DNA of 64,000 bases from Bacteroidia bacterium (GCA_025454875.1 JALONP010000004.1:71484-135483); one strand, 5' to 3'; positions 45,482-55,064 are shown, numbered from the stretch's first letter. Translations and numbers: made by a program. The notes: generated from the letters alone by a model not told the origin.

Positions 45482-46246
45482 TTACTGCCGTAAAGAAAAA
45501 TCAAACAAATCATACTTTATATACATGACCAAATAGCTTGGGCGAATATCATATGTCAAGTTATAATCCCTTTGGTTGCTTGCATTTCCGGTCCATATAG
45601 ATGTTCCAATATTGGCCTTGGCTCCCCCTTGCCATTGGGTGTTGTAATAACAGCCTATTGAAAACTGTTTCAAAAATTTACGCGGTTGCACCTGGATTCC
45701 GGCTATGGTGCCTATTGAAAAAAAAGGCTCTTGGTTTGTTCCTATAAAAGAGCCAATCTCAACCGCACCCGAGTCAATTACTGCCAAACTGCTGCTAGTA
45801 GACCAACTGGTTGTGCTGTTGTAATTAAAGCTTGCGCCTAGGCTTGCCGTCAATCTAAATGCCTTTGGTTCCCATATTTTGTATGAAAACAATAATGGGA
45901 TTTCAATAGTGCTCATAAAGTAATTTACCTTGGAACTAGCCCTCACGCTTGGTTCATTGTAGCTTGTATAAGATGCTATGTGGTTAGTACCAATATACCT
46001 TACCCCACTTTGAAGCTGCATTTTTTTATACTCAAAAGCCATATCAATTCCGATGGCATAAGGGAAACTTGAAATATCATCAAACATTTTAGAATACAAA
46101 TCCCATTGAGGAGCGCCAACCCTGTTGTATATGGAATTGCTTACGCTCCCATGTGCAAGACCCAATGATCCGCTAACAATAAACTTTTGAGCCAACCCTT
46201 GTATTGCAGTTAGCAATAATATCATTAAGCCAACGTATGTTCTCAT
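45482..46246 (-). CDS. outer-membrane beta-barrel protein of unknown function
   Basis: 254 residues from the ATG at 46246. A signal peptide ([20 protein letters not shown]) is followed by amphipathic beta strands such as [15 protein letters not shown] and [16 protein letters not shown], and an aromatic end ([14 protein letters not shown]). It looks like a PorT-like outer-membrane barrel. It starts 8 bp after the polA stop on the same strand, so it may be co-transcribed with polA. Confidence 0.78.
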   Translation of the reverse strand: MRTYVGLMILLLTAIQGLAQKFIVSGSLGLAHGSVSNSIYNRVGAPQWDLYSKMFDDISSFPYAIGIDMAFEYKKMQLQSGVRYIGTNHIASYTSYNEPSVRASSKVNYFMSTIEIPLLFSYKIWEPKAFRLTASLGASFNYNSTTSWSTSSSLAVIDSGAVEIGSFIGTNQEPFFSIGTIAGIQVQPRKFLKQFSIGCYYNTQWQGGAKANIGTSIWTGNASNQRDYNLTYDIRPSYLVMYIKYDLFDFSLRQ

Positions 46247-46254
46247 ATTATTCG

Positions 46255-49074
46255 TTAATGTGCTTCGAGCCAATTATCGCCAATACCAACCTCGGCCACA
46301 ATAGGCACATCCAACTTCACCGCATTTTCCATTTCGTGTTTCACCAATTGTTTCATTGGTTCAATCTCATTTTTATGTACATCAAACAACAACTCATCAT
46401 GCACTTGAAGTATTAATTTCGAATGCCGAATGCCTGATACCGAATGCCGAACTGCTTGATCCACTTTTATCATCGCAACTTTAATCATATCGGCTGCACT
46501 GCCTTGTATGGGTGCATTGATGGCATTTCGCTCTGCAAACCCTCTAACGGTAAAATTCTTCGAATTGATATCCCGTAGGTACCGTCTTCTTCCTAAAATT
46601 GTTTCCACATATCCATGTTCCTGTGCAAAATGCACCATATCGCTCATGTAATTTTTGATTCGTGGATACTGTTTAAAGTACTCATCAATAATGGCGGCAG
46701 CTTCTTTGCGCCCGATGCCTAAGCCTTGGGAAAGTCCAAAAGCTGATTGGCCATAAATAATTCCAAAGTTTACAGCCTTGGCATTTCTGCGCTCAGTAGG
46801 GGTTACCTCTTCAATGCTTTTACCATATACTTTTGCGGCCGTTGCGGTATGAATATCAATGCCATTCACAAATGATTCAATCATATTTTCTTCTTTGGCA
46901 ATAGAAGCAATCACACGCAGTTCTATTTGTGAGTAATCAACACTCATTAATATATAATCATCGTTTCGAGGAACAAATGCTTTTCTGATTTCGCGCCCTT
47001 TGTCGGTTTTAATTGGAATGTTTTGCAAATTGGGATCGGTTGATGAAAGCCTTCCGGTAGCTGCCACCGCTTGGTTAAATGACGTATGCACACGCCCTGT
47101 TTTAGGATGTATTAATGCGGGCAAGGCGTCCACATAGGTTGATTTTAATTTTTGCAATTGCCTTACATCTAAAATGCATCGGGCAATTTCATGCTCACTT
47201 AATCCTTGCAAAATATCTTCACCCGTTTGGTATTGACCCGTTTTGGTTTTTTTCGCCTTAGGATCAAGCTTTAAATGATCAAACAATACCTCGCCCAGTT
47301 GCTTTGGCGATGCAATGTTAAAATTCACTCCTGCCAATTCATGAATGCGTTTTTCAAGTGTTCCAATTTCTTTTGCCAACTCAACCGAATATTCATTTAA
47401 AAATTGCGCATTCACGCGAATGCCTTCACGCTCCATTTCATTCAACACATTGATTAGTGGAATTTCTACTTCTTCAAATAATTTTTTTGCGTTGCGTTGC
47501 TCCAGTTGTGGTGCGAATAAATTGTGAAGTTGCAAGGTAATGTCGGCATCTTCGGCTGCATATTCTTTTATCTTTTCGAGTTCTACATTGCGCATGCTCA
47601 ATTGGTTCTTGCCCTTTTTACCAATAAGTGTTTCTATCGAAACTGGTTCGTAGTTTAAATAATTGGTGGCTAAAAAATCCATTCCATGGCGTAAATCCGC
47701 ATCAATTAAATAATGTGCCAACATGGTATCAAACCATTTTCCCCTGAGCTCAACTCCGTAGTTTTTAAGAATGCTTAAATCATATTTAATGTTCTGACCA
47801 ATTTTGATGATGCTGTCATTTTCAAATACCACTTTAAACTCATTCATCATGGCTTGTGCTTCATCTCTATTTTCAGGAAATGGCACATAATAAGCTTCTC
47901 CTGTTTTGTATGAAAAAGACAACCCAACCACTTCGGCTGTTAGTTCATCTAGGCTCGTGGTTTCACTATCAAAACAAATGGCCGTTTGTTGCAGTAATTG
48001 CTCGAGAAGGCTTTTTCGCTTTTCCAAAGTATCAATTAAATGATACGAATGCGGGGTGTTTTCAATGGTGTTTTTAGGAATACTTGGTTCTTCTTCGGTT
48101 GCAACCTCTGCTTTAGTTGCTACACTTCCTTGGTTAAACAAATCAAATGCTCCTGAATTACTTCCAGCTGTTTTGCTTTCAATAACAGATTGGCCGGGCT
48201 CTTCGCCAAATAGGCGTTTGGCCATTGTTTTAAATTCAAGTTCTGCAAACAGCTTTTCGCATGCGTCTTTATCTGCTGGTTCTAATATGAGTTTGTCTTC
48301 TTCGAGTTCAATGGGTACCTGAATATCGATAGTAGCTAAGCGTTTGCTTAAAAAAGCCTGCTCGCGATTGTTTTCTACATTCTCTTTTTGTTTTCCTTTA
48401 AGCTCATGTGTGTGCTCGTATAACCCTTCCATGCTCCCATACTTCTGCACCAAGAGCTTTGCAGTTTTTTCACCAATACCGGGTATTCCCGGGATATTGT
48501 CAACAGCATCGCCCCACATTCCCAAAATATCAATTACTTGTTTTACATCGGTAATCTCCCATTTTTTTAACACTTCAGGCACTCCCATTATTTCATAATC
48601 GTTGCCCATACGTGCAGGTTTGTAGATAAAGATATGTTCGCTCACCAGTTGCCCAAAATCTTTATCGGGTGTCATCATGTACACATCAAAGTTTTGTTTT
48701 TCCGCTTTTTTGGCCAGTGTGCCAATAATATCATCGGCTTCGTATCCATCAAGTGTAAGTATTGGAATGCGCAAAGCTTCGGTTACCCGCATAATGTATG
48801 GAAGCGCTTTGGTAATATCTTCCGGTTGTTCTTCGCGGTGAGCTTTGTAATGTTCGTATTCTTCATGACGTGCAGTTGGTGCAGCCGTATCAAACGAAAC
48901 ACCGATATGCGTTGGTTTTTCCTTTTTTAAAATATCTAAAACCGTATTGGTGTATCCAAAAATTGCTGAGGTATTAAAGCCATAAGATGTAATGCGTGGA
49001 TTTTGGCTAAAGGCAAAATATGCCCTATAAACCAAAGCCATACCATCTAATAAAAAAAGTTTTTTGCGAGTCAT
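46255..49074 (-). CDS. polA: DNA polymerase I
   Basis: 939 residues with all three domains. The 5'-nuclease, at about 1-300, has LLDGMALVYRAYFAF and TLDGYEADDIIGTLA. The 3'-5' exonuclease, at about 345-530, has CFDSETTSLDEL and the proofreading DxE pair. The polymerase, at about 560-939, has VDYSQIELRVIA, KAVNFGIIYGQS and LQVHDELLFDV. It fills gaps and removes RNA primers. A TATATTTG -7-type box (minus strand, 49096-49103) lies 22 bp upstream. Confidence 0.98.
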   Translation of the reverse strand: MTRKKLFLLDGMALVYRAYFAFSQNPRITSYGFNTSAIFGYTNTVLDILKKEKPTHIGVSFDTAAPTARHEEYEHYKAHREEQPEDITKALPYIMRVTEALRIPILTLDGYEADDIIGTLAKKAEKQNFDVYMMTPDKDFGQLVSEHIFIYKPARMGNDYEIMGVPEVLKKWEITDVKQVIDILGMWGDAVDNIPGIPGIGEKTAKLLVQKYGSMEGLYEHTHELKGKQKENVENNREQAFLSKRLATIDIQVPIELEEDKLILEPADKDACEKLFAELEFKTMAKRLFGEEPGQSVIESKTAGSNSGAFDLFNQGSVATKAEVATEEEPSIPKNTIENTPHSYHLIDTLEKRKSLLEQLLQQTAICFDSETTSLDELTAEVVGLSFSYKTGEAYYVPFPENRDEAQAMMNEFKVVFENDSIIKIGQNIKYDLSILKNYGVELRGKWFDTMLAHYLIDADLRHGMDFLATNYLNYEPVSIETLIGKKGKNQLSMRNVELEKIKEYAAEDADITLQLHNLFAPQLEQRNAKKLFEEVEIPLINVLNEMEREGIRVNAQFLNEYSVELAKEIGTLEKRIHELAGVNFNIASPKQLGEVLFDHLKLDPKAKKTKTGQYQTGEDILQGLSEHEIARCILDVRQLQKLKSTYVDALPALIHPKTGRVHTSFNQAVAATGRLSSTDPNLQNIPIKTDKGREIRKAFVPRNDDYILMSVDYSQIELRVIASIAKEENMIESFVNGIDIHTATAAKVYGKSIEEVTPTERRNAKAVNFGIIYGQSAFGLSQGLGIGRKEAAAIIDEYFKQYPRIKNYMSDMVHFAQEHGYVETILGRRRYLRDINSKNFTVRGFAERNAINAPIQGSAADMIKVAMIKVDQAVRHSVSGIRHSKLILQVHDELLFDVHKNEIEPMKQLVKHEMENAVKLDVPIVAEVGIGDNWLEAH

Positions 49075-49305
49075 TTAGTAATTTGGAAAAGAAATCAAAT
49101 ATAATAATCAGTTGCAGGAGGAAACTAATTTGTGTAAAACTTATACCGCTTAAAGAGAACACATAGTCCAGAATTTTTTGTGGCTCCCGATAGCTACCTG
49201 GAAAACACCATCTAATCCCGATAACTAACGAGACAAGCGCATTGACCTATTTTGAAAATCAAAGTGGTCTTATCTTTTAGTCCAATTTTAGTTTATTTGT
49301 TCCTT

Positions 49306-49962
49306 ATGAATAGGTACAAATCAAAACAATTGGTTGCATTTTTAAAGCGCATTACACCTAAAACAATTGGCGGTTTAAATAGAATCAAAATAATTTACAG
49401 GCCTTACATATGCCCGCTAAATGATATTTTATTGTATATCCCACCAAATGCTGCATTGTTTGATATTGGCTGTGGTAATGGCAGTTTTTTAGCGTTAACG
49501 GCTCATTTTAATAAAGTGCACAAACTTGGCGGTATTGAAATAGCGCAACAATTGGTAGATAACGCAAATAAACTCCTTCAAGAAGTTGCTCCATTTGCAA
49601 GTAGCGATATAAAAAAATTTGATGGGAAGATAGTGCCTGCTTTAAAAGGATACTCTCATGTGACATTAACGGATGTGTATCATCATGTTCCAGCATTACA
49701 ACAAGTTGATTTTTTACAACAACTATTTACACAAATGGACTCTGGAACAGTTTTCATACTTAAAGATATTGATGCGAGTAAAAAACCTTGGATTTGGTTT
49801 AATAAACTGCACGACCTAGCCGCTGCAGGCGAAATTGGGAATGAAATTTCGTTGCAAAAAATGAGTACTTATTTGCAAAAAATTGGCTTTGTTATTGAAT
49901 ATAGCGATTACACTAGAATGCTCTGGTATCCGCATTACCTAATTGTGTGTAAAAGGCCTTAA
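49306..49962 (+). CDS. class I SAM-dependent methyltransferase
   Basis: 218 residues from the ATG at 49306. The SAM-binding motif ALFDIGCGNGSFLAL is near residue 55, followed by GGIEIAQQLVDNA; the acidic LTDVYHHVPA is motif II. It is likely to methylate a lipid or glycan; the substrate is not readable. An in-frame TTG at 49252 would add a hydrophobic N-terminus and is less likely. It belongs by position to the pentose-donor-like group; its stop shares TTAA with the HAD gene. Confidence 0.85.
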   Translation: MNRYKSKQLVAFLKRITPKTIGGLNRIKIIYRPYICPLNDILLYIPPNAALFDIGCGNGSFLALTAHFNKVHKLGGIEIAQQLVDNANKLLQEVAPFASSDIKKFDGKIVPALKGYSHVTLTDVYHHVPALQQVDFLQQLFTQMDSGTVFILKDIDASKKPWIWFNKLHDLAAAGEIGNEISLQKMSTYLQKIGFVIEYSDYTRMLWYPHYLIVCKRP

Positions 49963-50555
49963 GCATAAGACACAACCGATTGTCCCTTTACTTTGTATGA
50001 TTTTTGAGCAAGGTGTAAGATTGGTTTATCGCTATCACTATCCGAATAAGCTGCAATAACCTCTGCATTGCTATTTACAATTTTTTTAAACTCAATCACC
50101 TTTTGTTGCCCTTTACAATTTTCTCCTTCTATAAAGTAAATGCCATTTCTTTGTGTTAAAATAGTTCCAATAAGTTTTACATTTTTAAACTTCTTAACTA
50201 TAGGCTTCAGGTATAAAATAGGAGATGCCGTAATAATCACAATTTGGTGTTCTGTTCGATGAATGAGGTTTACCAATTCTTTATTAAAATGTTTTGGGTA
50301 CTGATTTTCCCAGAATAGAGTTGCTGACTCTTCAATTGCTGATTCAGATTTAAAACTCAAAAAAAGTAGGTAAAGATTTTTAAATTGTTTGGTGGAAATA
50401 ATACCAAATGCATAAAGAACAGCTCCCAACAACTGCATAGGAAAGAAAAAAAGTAATAATGGATTTTTTGAAACACAAAACAAATAAAAGTGTATCAAAG
50501 AGTCTCGAGTATAGAGTGTTTTATCAAAATCAAGTATGATGTATTTATTATCCAT
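49959..50555 (-). CDS. HAD-IB family phosphatase
   Basis: 198 residues. The HAD motif I, YIILDFDKTLYTRDS, is at the N-terminus; motif II follows in IVIITASPILYLKPI, and motif III/IV in VIAAYSDSDSDKPIL. Such phosphatases work on small phosphorylated compounds. It overlaps the UbiA-type prenyltransferase gene by 8 bp, and HAD-UbiA pairs or fusions are known in decaprenyl-phosphoribose pathways. A role in dephosphorylating polyprenyl-phosphoryl-ribose 5-phosphate is therefore plausible. Confidence 0.85.
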   Translation of the reverse strand: MDNKYIILDFDKTLYTRDSLIHFYLFCVSKNPLLLFFFPMQLLGAVLYAFGIISTKQFKNLYLLFLSFKSESAIEESATLFWENQYPKHFNKELVNLIHRTEHQIVIITASPILYLKPIVKKFKNVKLIGTILTQRNGIYFIEGENCKGQQKVIEFKKIVNSNAEVIAAYSDSDSDKPILHLAQKSYKVKGQSVVSYA

Positions 50556-51423
50556 AAATAACCCAAATAGTATAGGATAGCCATAATAAAATAACTATTT
50601 GTAATGGTTTATCTTTTAATACTAAGGCTGTCGGGTCGCCTTCATCCTTATAAACATTGCTTTCCTGAATTTGAAAATACCTAAAAAATCCAGTTACAAC
50701 AAAAACAACGGAATACTTCAAGTTATCATTATGAAAAGTATTTACCACCCGAAAGTCAAAACTGTAAAACAAATACGCAGTTAAACATGTAACGGCACAA
50801 ATTATCATATAGGTATCTAACATTTTTATCGAATATCCATTTAAAACGCTTCTATGCATGCCTGATTGGTCTTTAAGTACAACCAGTTCGGATTTTCGTT
50901 TTGAGAACGCTAAATACAAAGCAAGAAAAAAAGTTGTTGCTAAAATCCAATCGGAAGGTGTTACATGTATTGCAGCGCAACCAACTAATACCCTAAGCAC
51001 AAAGCCCATTGAAATGCTTATACAATCCACTATGCTTATTTTTTTAAGATAAAAAGAATAAGCAATATTAAGAACAAGATAACACCCGAGAAGTTGTAAA
51101 AGCGATATTGATAAATAACTCATTATTAATAATGAAACACTCAAAAGAAAAAGGCCAATCAAAAGAGCTCTTGTAATACCAATTTCGCCAGATGCGATTG
51201 GGCGAAGCTTCTTTACAGGGTGTAGCGCATCTTTATTTTTATCAACTATATCGTTGATAATATAAATAAATGAACTAGCGAAACTAAATGCCAAAATGGT
51301 TAAAAAAATACGAAGCCAATAGGTTGAATCTTGTAGTTGGGTAGAAAAAACAAGTGGCAAAAGAATAAATACATTTTTTATCCAATTGGTAATACGTATG
51401 AGTTTAAAATATTTACTTCGCAT
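50548..51423 (-). CDS. UbiA-family prenyltransferase (decaprenyl-phosphate phosphoribosyltransferase-like)
   Basis: 291 residues with about nine membrane helices. Diagnostic motifs are RITNWIKNVFILLP near the start, NDIVDKNKDALHPVKKLRPI (the first D-rich motif, about 56-75, with the HPxKxxRPIA form) and AYSFYLKKISIVDCISI near residue 124. This form is that of DPPR synthase (as in mycobacterial UbiA), which attaches 5-phosphoribose to polyprenyl phosphate, rather than of menaquinone MenA. A TATATTTG -7-type box is 12 bp upstream (51436-51443). Confidence 0.82.
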   Translation of the reverse strand: MRSKYFKLIRITNWIKNVFILLPLVFSTQLQDSTYWLRIFLTILAFSFASSFIYIINDIVDKNKDALHPVKKLRPIASGEIGITRALLIGLFLLSVSLLIMSYLSISLLQLLGCYLVLNIAYSFYLKKISIVDCISISMGFVLRVLVGCAAIHVTPSDWILATTFFLALYLAFSKRKSELVVLKDQSGMHRSVLNGYSIKMLDTYMIICAVTCLTAYLFYSFDFRVVNTFHNDNLKYSVVFVVTGFFRYFQIQESNVYKDEGDPTALVLKDKPLQIVILLWLSYTIWVIYG

Positions 51424-51462
51424 GTTTACTTTTCACAAATATAAGCGAAGGTATAATAAACC

Positions 51463-53139
51463 ATGAATGAAAAAGATGAATCAATAACTCGAATTATAAT
51501 GGCGACCGGGCTAATTTTTTTGCTTTTATGCATAATGCCTTTTATTGTTCAATCGCTTCTTTTTTTTATTCAAGTTGGCGTCACAAAGTATACTCTACCT
51601 GCTGTTTGTTTTGGATTAGGTATTTTTGCTATTGGTAATTTTATAATTTGGAAAATAAAATATTCTTATATTTTCTTATGGCTTACGTCTATTGTAGTTA
51701 TTGTTTTTCTATCAACCTGGTTATGTATTTCTGTCTATGATTTTTCGTATGATGGCATGTGGTATCATCAAGATGCTGTTTTTCTTTTGGCTAAAGGTTG
51801 GAATCCTGCTCAACATATTTTATCAGAAAACGAAACCGCAAGAAGTGCGCTTTTTGTCAATCACTACCCTAAAGCGGTTTGGATATCGCAAGCTTGCTTC
51901 TATGCGGTAACTAACCTATTAGAATCGGCAAAGGTGGTTAACTGGTTTATTATGTATGCTACTTTTTGTTTATCAGTTATTGCCATCAAACATTTTTTAC
52001 AAGCTAATTGGTTTCTATCAATTTTTATCGCGCTAATTATTACGCTTAATCCTGTAGTAGTGTGCCAACTATTTTCATTTTATGTTGACGGCATTGTTGC
52101 CAATGTATTGGCTTGTATTATTCTGCTTACTTTACTTTGGATTAAAGGGCTAATTACCACAAGGCTTTTCGCTTTCTGCATTATTGTTACTTCCATTTTT
52201 TGCATCAATATTAAGTTTACCACAATAATATATCTTGGTGTATTTGCTACTGGCTTTTTAATTTACACATATATTTTTAATCGTTCTATATGGCTTAGAA
52301 TAGCTGGTGGCATAGCACTTACTTTTATACTGGGAACTCTCGCATTTGGTTACTCAACTTATTTACGAAACACCATTGAAAAAGGCCATCCATTTTACCC
52401 TATTATGGGTGAGAAGAATCTTGGAAAAGAAATTCAAAATGTTCCCTTACCAGCCAATTTTATTGATGTGAATCGATTTCAGCAATTTAATTTGGCAACT
52501 TTTGCAAAGCCAGTTTGGTCGAGAGCACCCTTAGAAAGCAGGCCTAAAGCCTTATTCACTTTTAATGGCATAAAAGAATATGATGAGTTTAGACGTGCAG
52601 ATGCAGAAATGAGCGGATTTGGGCCATTGTTTGCTGAAGTTATTTTAGTTGTATTATTTGGACTAATTATGCTGTTAGTGATAAATAGAAAAGCATTTAC
52701 CGTTCCGTTTATTATATTTTTCTTTACACTTATAATTTCAATAATAATCAACCCCTCATTTTGGTATGCCCGTTATGTTCCTCAACTATGGCTGCTTATT
52801 ATTCTACTTGCTTTGTTTTTATATGTAAGTAAACCATCAAAAAAGCTTTCATTAGTTATACTAATTGGAATGCTTATAAATATTGGCCTTGTAATGCAGC
52901 AGAACTTTATTACTCATTTTAAAAAAACACACGACCTTAATGATGATCTTGTTCTTATTAAAGCACAAGAAGGAAAATGCATCCTTCATCCAGGATGGAT
53001 GAGGTCTTTTAATGTGAAACTTGTTGAAAAAGAAATTCCTTACACAAAAGCAATAAATACATATTCCGCGGATTCGATTAAGTTGATTAGGAATATGGAG
53101 ATAACAGGTGCATTTTATGTTATTTCTTCGGTCAAATAA
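51463..53139 (+). CDS. large polytopic membrane protein, probable GT-C type glycosyltransferase
   Basis: 558 residues with eleven or so hydrophobic helices. It begins with two to four helices, then a periplasmic stretch with YDGMWYHQDAVFLLAKGWNP, and has an R-rich loop near WSRAPLESRPKALF and the WYARYVPQLWLLIILL end. D-x-x-W-Y-H-x-D early in the protein resembles the metal or substrate site of GT-C enzymes (EmbC/ArnT-like or oligosaccharyl types). The 40-bp divergent space with the UbiA gene supports a shared pathway. Family assignment is by architecture only. Confidence 0.65.
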   Translation: MNEKDESITRIIMATGLIFLLLCIMPFIVQSLLFFIQVGVTKYTLPAVCFGLGIFAIGNFIIWKIKYSYIFLWLTSIVVIVFLSTWLCISVYDFSYDGMWYHQDAVFLLAKGWNPAQHILSENETARSALFVNHYPKAVWISQACFYAVTNLLESAKVVNWFIMYATFCLSVIAIKHFLQANWFLSIFIALIITLNPVVVCQLFSFYVDGIVANVLACIILLTLLWIKGLITTRLFAFCIIVTSIFCINIKFTTIIYLGVFATGFLIYTYIFNRSIWLRIAGGIALTFILGTLAFGYSTYLRNTIEKGHPFYPIMGEKNLGKEIQNVPLPANFIDVNRFQQFNLATFAKPVWSRAPLESRPKALFTFNGIKEYDEFRRADAEMSGFGPLFAEVILVVLFGLIMLLVINRKAFTVPFIIFFFTLIISIIINPSFWYARYVPQLWLLIILLALFLYVSKPSKKLSLVILIGMLINIGLVMQQNFITHFKKTHDLNDDLVLIKAQEGKCILHPGWMRSFNVKLVEKEIPYTKAINTYSADSIKLIRNMEITGAFYVISSVK

Positions 53140-53148
53140 ATTTATCTC

Positions 53149-53490
53149 TTAAGCATTCAATGCCTCCCAATATTCAACCGCCCTGCGTGTGTGCGGAATT
53201 ACAATGGTTCCGCCAACGATATTGGCAACAGCAAATATTTCAAACAGTTGTGGTGTGGTTACGCCTAATTCGTGGCATTTTCCTAAATGATATTTTACGC
53301 AATCATCGCAACGTAAAACCATGCTCGCAACCAAGCCAAGCATTTCTTTTGTTTGAGCAGAAAGCGCTCCTTCTTCGTAAGTATTGGTATCAAGGTTAAA
53401 CAATCTTTTTAATACTAGGTTGTCGGCAGCCATCATTTTATCGTTCATGCGACTCCGGTAGTCGTTAAATTCGGTTACCAAATCAGTCAT
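53149..53490 (-). CDS. AhpD-like/carboxymuconolactone decarboxylase-family protein
   Basis: 113 residues. The CMD fold has the active-site Cys-x-x-Cys motif RCDDCVKYHLGKCHELG near residue 60, which matches the alkylhydroperoxidase AhpD group (peroxidase activity with a dithiol). It overlaps the toxin stop by 8 bp and must be translated from the toxin-antitoxin message. There is no alkyl hydroperoxide reductase gene nearby. Confidence 0.87.
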   Translation of the reverse strand: MTDLVTEFNDYRSRMNDKMMAADNLVLKRLFNLDTNTYEEGALSAQTKEMLGLVASMVLRCDDCVKYHLGKCHELGVTTPQLFEIFAVANIVGGTIVIPHTRRAVEYWEALNA

Positions 53491-53806
53491 TTCTTGCCTT
53501 TTTAATTTTTACTTTTTTCAATTTAGGATTGCTACGTGTGTCAATAAATGTAAGCAGATAAACTTGCTTTAATGATTCATTTATCTCATAAATCAAAAGA
53601 TTGTGCTTGGATATTATAACCTCAAACACATTTTGTTTTTTAGAAAAGCGAAATAAATATGGAGACCTTTCAAGTAGAGAGAGAATCTCATTGGTTTTTT
53701 CAAGAAAGTTAAAAATATCTGACTCATACCAATTATCATTTAGGTACTCAATAATCTTATCATAAACACGAGCTGACTCAGAAGACCAAATTATTTGGTA
53801 AGCCAT
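53483..53806 (-). CDS. RelE/ParE-family toxin
   Basis: 107 residues with the RelE/ParE form: YQIIWSSESARVYDKIIEYL at the N-terminus, a basic middle and a C-terminal VYLLTFIDTRSNPKLKKVK. Toxins of this fold either cleave ribosome-bound mRNA or poison gyrase. It overlaps the antitoxin gene by 16 bp and the AhpD-like gene by 8 bp, all in the same direction. The family is reasonably certain; the target is not known. Confidence 0.8.
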   Translation of the reverse strand: MAYQIIWSSESARVYDKIIEYLNDNWYESDIFNFLEKTNEILSLLERSPYLFRFSKKQNVFEVIISKHNLLIYEINESLKQVYLLTFIDTRSNPKLKKVKIKKARND

Positions 53807-54024
53807 TTTTTATATTTAGCCATTACTTGTTTAGTAGTTTTAATTTTACCTGCTTTTATGTCGCTTCGCCCTTTTAAAGCACTTTCTCGTTGTTCATCTG
53901 TAAGCTCATCCCAAAAATCCTCTTCCGAAGCAGATAATATTGCTTCGACTCTTTTTAGAAGAGTCTTATTTTTTGAACTTAAAACCTGTTGAGCAAGTTT
54001 TACTTTTAATTGATTTGACTGCAT
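53791..54024 (-). CDS. antitoxin partner of the RelE/ParE-type toxin
   Basis: 77 residues from the ATG at 54024 (MQSNQLKVKLAQQVLSSKNK). The sequence is helical and charged, with SASEEDFWDELTDEQRESA in the middle and KAGKIKTTKQVMAKYKKW near the end, like the short helical antitoxins that precede ParE/RelE toxins in Bacteroidota. A complete promoter (TTTG-N19-TATATTTG) sits 3 bp before the ATG, so the mRNA is likely leaderless. The fold is inferred from size, position and composition. Confidence 0.75.
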   Translation of the reverse strand: MQSNQLKVKLAQQVLSSKNKTLLKRVEAILSASEEDFWDELTDEQRESALKGRSDIKAGKIKTTKQVMAKYKKWLTK

Positions 54025-54027
54025 AAT

Positions 54028-54058
54028 CAAATATACATTTAAACCAGTTTTTCGCAAA
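54028..54058 (-). promoter_or_regulatory. toxin-antitoxin promoter (TTTG-N19-TAnnTTTG)
   Basis: On the minus strand, TTTG (54058-54055), 19 bp and TATATTTG (54035-54028) form the best two-part Bacteroidota promoter in the window. The ATG begins 3 bp later, so a start 4 bp after the box would fall on the A of the ATG. The -33 element lies in the end of gpsA. Confidence 0.6.
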
Positions 54059-55064
54059 GTTGCTGAATCGCCTTTTTTACAGGCTCGCCTTTGTAAATGA
54101 TATTGTAAACAGCCTCAGCAATTGGCATGTCTACGTGTAATTGTTCTTGGTTGAGTTCATACATACTTTTGGTAGCATAAAACCCTTCAGCCACCATGTT
54201 CATTTCCAATTGTGCCGACTTCACGGAATAGCCTTTACCAAGCATGTTTCCAAAAGTGCGGTTACGTGAATGTTGCGAATAAGCTGTAACCAATAAATCT
54301 CCTAAATAAGCTGAGTGGTTAATTTCGCGTGGATGTGCGTGTACCTTGTACAAAAAGGCTTCCATCTCGCGAATGGAATTACTGATTAAAACCGCTTGAA
54401 AATTATCGCCATAACCAATGCCATGGCAAATTCCACTTGCTACTGCATAAATATTTTTAAGTACAGCACCATACTCCGTTCCAGTAATATCATTTGAAAT
54501 GATTGTTTTGATAAACCTGCATTGCAACATAGCTGCAAAGGCAACCGCTGCTTGCTCTGTTAACGAAGCAATAGTTAAATATGACAACTTCTCGGCTGCT
54601 ACTTCTTCTGCATGGCAAGGACCACTAATTACCATCATCCTTTCATGAGGAATGTCAAAATCACTCATTAAGTAATCAGCTACAATTTGTTTGCTGTGCG
54701 GTAATAATCCCTTAATTGCAGATACAATCCACTTGCCTTGCAACGCAGTAGCATTAAGAGGTGATAATGCCTCTTTTAAAAACGCGGATGGAATAGCTAA
54801 TACAATTAAGTCGGCATGAAGAACTGCATCCTGAATATTGCTCGTTACCTTTACAAGCTCTGGATGAATTTCAACAGAACTGATATAACGCGGGTTGTGT
54901 TTTTGTGTACGAATATAAGAAGCGGTTTCTTCATCGCGCACCCACCAAAACAACGATTCTATTGCCTCAGGATGGTTGCGCTTGTGTTCACTTACGATTT
55001 TGGTAAGGGCTGTACCCCAGCTACCTCCTCCCAACACTGCAATCTTTTTTATTGGTTGATCCAT
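54039..55064 (-). CDS. gpsA: glycerol-3-phosphate dehydrogenase [NAD(P)+]
   Basis: 341 residues. The Rossmann motif KIAVLGGGSWGTALTKIV is at the N-terminus, KGLLPHSKQIV and SGPCHAEEVA (about residue 143) follow, and NIYAVASGICHGIGYGDN near residue 200 includes the catalytic region. It makes sn-glycerol-3-phosphate from dihydroxyacetone phosphate for phospholipids. The toxin-antitoxin operon promoter overlaps its 3' end. Confidence 0.97.
   Translation of the reverse strand: MDQPIKKIAVLGGGSWGTALTKIVSEHKRNHPEAIESLFWWVRDEETASYIRTQKHNPRYISSVEIHPELVKVTSNIQDAVLHADLIVLAIPSAFLKEALSPLNATALQGKWIVSAIKGLLPHSKQIVADYLMSDFDIPHERMMVISGPCHAEEVAAEKLSYLTIASLTEQAAVAFAAMLQCRFIKTIISNDITGTEYGAVLKNIYAVASGICHGIGYGDNFQAVLISNSIREMEAFLYKVHAHPREINHSAYLGDLLVTAYSQHSRNRTFGNMLGKGYSVKSAQLEMNMVAEGFYATKSMYELNQEQLHVDMPIAEAVYNIIYKGEPVKKAIQQLCEKLV

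Noticed and set aside
49075-49305. Two CCCGATA-containing segments (near 49189 and 49218) as a terminator or repeat
   Set aside because: They resemble a hairpin repeat of Bacteroidota, but the arms here do not pair well; there is no supported structure.
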